Shown here: one piece after another, positions 4,666 to 5,779 of the stretch
How the letters are laid out: every line of letters begins with the position of its first letter
How positions within the stretch are numbered: the first letter of the stretch is position 1
Assembly (NCBI GenBank): GCA_002438065.1
Contig: DJSP01000103.1
Location: 1-5,779 of the forward strand
Source: Caryophanales bacterium UBA6331
Lineage (GTDB): Bacteria > Bacillota_I > Bacilli_A > RF39 > UBA660
Direction of reading: 5' to 3'
Length of the DNA: 5,779 nucleotides
Position numbers and translations under genes: made by a program
Notes under the pieces: generated by a model
What the model was told of the DNA's origin: nothing
The model's input: the letters and a program-made list of their open reading frames with translations, nothing else
Database searches by the model: none

Positions 4666-5041
4666 TGCAATTAAAGTACTTAAAAAATTAAAAGAACAAA
4701 AATCACAAGAATTAAGAAAACTAGAAGCTGATTTAGAAACTTTAATAGATCAAGAAACTCATAAACTTAGAAAAGCTATGAAAGATAATCCATTAGATAT
4801 TATTAAATTTATTGAAGGATATGGACTAAAATGTTATGCTTTTGAAAAAGGTCGCTATTTTATTACTGATAAATGTTATGATGCAATAATCCAGGTATCT
4901 CAAGGTGATATTGTTATCGATGATGATTTTTATAAATATAATGATGGAGGTGGAGAAGAATTATATTCAAAAGTTGAAAAACTAATTAAATATAATATAC
5001 TTCCATATTGTGAAAAGAAAATAGAAAATCATACTTGTTAG
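4658..5041 (+). CDS. Hypothetical protein with N-terminal coiled coil, 127 aa
   Basis: Residues about 3-42 form a highly charged, Leu/Lys/Glu-rich helix with heptad-like spacing (IKVLKKLKEQKSQELRKLEA), a probable coiled coil for oligomerisation. A mixed alpha/beta region follows, with FIEGYGLKCYAF, then VSQGDIVIDDDFYKYNDGG (about 87-105). The C-terminal helix ends KKIENHTC. GAGGTG at 4645-4650 serves the ATG at 4658, and the gene overlaps its upstream neighbour by eight bases. No enzyme signature is visible. The family is not recognised; the form (coiled coil plus small domain) would fit a scaffold or regulatory binder, which is only a guess. Confidence 0.8.
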   Translation: MNDAIKVLKKLKEQKSQELRKLEADLETLIDQETHKLRKAMKDNPLDIIKFIEGYGLKCYAFEKGRYFITDKCYDAIIQVSQGDIVIDDDFYKYNDGGGEELYSKVEKLIKYNILPYCEKKIENHTC

Positions 5042-5052
5042 GAGAATTAATA

Positions 5053-5259
5053 ATGAAAACGGTAACTTTTTCTAATACAGAGATTTTAGTATTAAAAGAA
5101 TATTTGAATTGTAATCCTTGTGAAGCATCTTGTATATTAGATAATAATATTATTGATTGCGATACATTAGATGATAATGGAAATTATAAATGTTCTTTTA
5201 AACAAATTACAAAATCTATTGTAGATAAATTAGGATTAAACGTTGATGTTCCTGTTTAA
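5053..5259 (+). CDS. Small Cys-rich phage-type protein, 68 aa
   Basis: TTAGGAGA at 5038-5045 selects the ATG at 5053; extending to a TTG at 5035 would run back into the upstream gene. The protein starts with a helix (SNTEILVLKEYL) and continues N-C20-x2-C23-x3-C27-x8-C36-x10-C47, followed by SFKQITKSIVDKLGL. Small proteins with a leading helix, an NPC-x3-C segment, more Cys and a terminal helix are familiar from Firmicutes phages, without known function. The five Cys suggest a zinc-stabilised mini-domain. Its ribosome binding site overlaps the previous stop (TAG 5039-5041), implying coupled translation. Confidence 0.8.
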   Translation: MKTVTFSNTEILVLKEYLNCNPCEASCILDNNIIDCDTLDDNGNYKCSFKQITKSIVDKLGLNVDVPV

Positions 5260-5280
5260 TTATAAAATTGGAGGTTTAAA

Positions 5281-5454
5281 ATGTATAAAGAAACTGATAT
5301 TATTTGTGAAGATTGTGGATCTAAAATTCAACTTATTTATTTTAAAGATGTTGATCCAATTAAAGGTACTTGGATGAGAGTTGCTCATATGTATTGTCCA
5401 GGTTGTGATAAACGAATTATTGTTGATGATAGTTTTGACTATAAAGTAAATTAA
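5281..5454 (+). CDS. Small zinc-ribbon protein, 57 aa
   Basis: This is another gene too short for common cut-offs. GGAGG at 5270-5274 lies just before the ATG at 5281, and the frame is open to TAA at 5452-5454. The protein has C9-x2-C12 (IICEDCGSKI) and C39-x2-C42 (YCPGCDKRI), separated by a 26-residue beta-like stretch. This is the typical two-knuckle zinc ribbon. Zinc ribbons of this size usually bind nucleic acid or act as small protein adaptors; which applies here cannot be read from the sequence. The stop codon is fused to the next ribosome binding site (TAAAGGAG). Zinc binding is well supported by the motif; the function is unknown. Confidence 0.85.
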   Translation: MYKETDIICEDCGSKIQLIYFKDVDPIKGTWMRVAHMYCPGCDKRIIVDDSFDYKVN

Positions 5455-5469
5455 AGGAGATTAATAAAT

Positions 5470-5730
5470 ATGCAATTTAAATTTGAATTACCTAAAGAAT
5501 GTTTAAAACATGATAAAGAAATGTCTTATTATAATCATAATTATTATCATATAAATTTTTCTATTTTAGGTGATGAGATTTTATATTCATCATGTAACGT
5601 ATTATATCAGGAATGTGTAGATGATGATAAGACTGCATATTATACTTTAGGATATTTTGAATCAAATAATGAAGGTAAATTATTCGTTCCTTGTTTTACT
5701 TGGGAAGATGAATATTATTTTATAAATTAA
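5470..5730 (+). CDS. Hypothetical protein, Tyr-rich, 86 aa
   Basis: AAAGGAGA at 5453-5460 precedes the ATG at 5470 by about ten bases. The protein is soluble, acidic and unusually rich in aromatic residues, with YYNHNYYHINF at about 20-30 and a Tyr-rich end (WEDEYYFIN). It looks beta-rich. Four Cys (C11, C42, C49, C75) are present but not in CxxC pairs. No motif is recognised. Its TAA at 5728-5730 runs directly into the ribosome binding site of the following gene. Confidence 0.75.
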   Translation: MQFKFELPKECLKHDKEMSYYNHNYYHINFSILGDEILYSSCNVLYQECVDDDKTAYYTLGYFESNNEGKLFVPCFTWEDEYYFIN

Positions 5731-5744
5731 AGGAGATGTTAAAA

Positions 5745-5779
5745 ATGGATGAAAAAGTAATTAGTATTGTAAAAAATTA
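5745..5779 (+). CDS. Start of another gene (partial)
   Basis: AAGGAG at 5730-5735 precedes an ATG at 5745. Eleven codons are visible (MDEKVISIVKN) before the window ends. The same stop-fused TAAAGGAG signal and spacing as the preceding genes makes this a credible start, but nothing can be said about the product. Confidence 0.6.
   Translation, partial: MDEKVISIVKN

Noticed and set aside
5035..5052. TTG start at 5035 for the small Cys-rich gene
   Set aside because: The extension would translate through the ribosome binding site at 5038-5045, which is well placed for the ATG at 5053.
1..5779. Alternative genetic code (TGA read as Trp) given the extreme AT content
   Set aside because: TGA ends several genes exactly at the next start (4068, 4490) and Trp is encoded by TGG throughout.
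1..5779. CRISPR array, tRNA, rRNA or insertion sequence
   Set aside because: No regularly spaced direct repeats, cloverleaf-like segments, conserved rRNA stretches or transposase motifs were seen on either strand.

Overview
This is a very AT-rich window in which every supportable gene lies on the + strand. The genes are short (21 to 229 residues), tightly packed and often overlapping. Nearly all have a strong AGGAGG-type ribosome binding site. TGA is used as a stop, so the standard bacterial code applies. This suggests a phage or prophage/integrative element of a low-GC Firmicutes-like host, probably its accessory or early small-gene region. The evidence is the gene density and several small Cys-rich proteins of types I know from Firmicutes phages and mobile elements. 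No structural, replication, integrase or RNA gene is present, so the element type and host cannot be fixed.

Layout. Positions 1-713 hold four consecutive small hydrophobic proteins; the first is only a C-terminal tail. Positions 757-1446 encode a 229-residue protein opening with a striking signature, KIRKDFVTNSSSSSFIIS. A gene-free gap of about 220 bases follows. It holds a long imperfect hairpin (1454-1541, probably a terminator), a near-consensus sigma-A-type promoter (TTTACA, 17 nt, TATAAT; 1561-1589) and a 17-nt dyad (1607-1623) just past the predicted transcription start.

From 1668 to the right edge runs what looks like one long operon. It begins with an unrecognised protein and a nine-Cys protein with a W-x3-HP-x-KTRQSE core. 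Next come an overlapping antitoxin/RelE-family toxin pair (2389-2950), an unrecognised protein, and a second short protein with the same N-terminal serine signature (3253-3684). The rest is a chain of small, mostly Cys-rich (probably zinc-binding) proteins. Two of these genes, at 4489-4665 and 5281-5454, are under 60 codons and easily missed.

The most interesting signal is the pair of proteins that share 18 of their first 19 residues and then diverge completely. Their codons differ at 14 of the 19 positions, including swaps between the two serine codon families. This looks like a protein-level N-terminal tag or domain under strong selection, and its function is unknown to me. Secondary interests are the hairpin/promoter/dyad region, the toxin-antitoxin pair with a long toxin tail, and an identical four-Cys spacing in two neighbouring genes.
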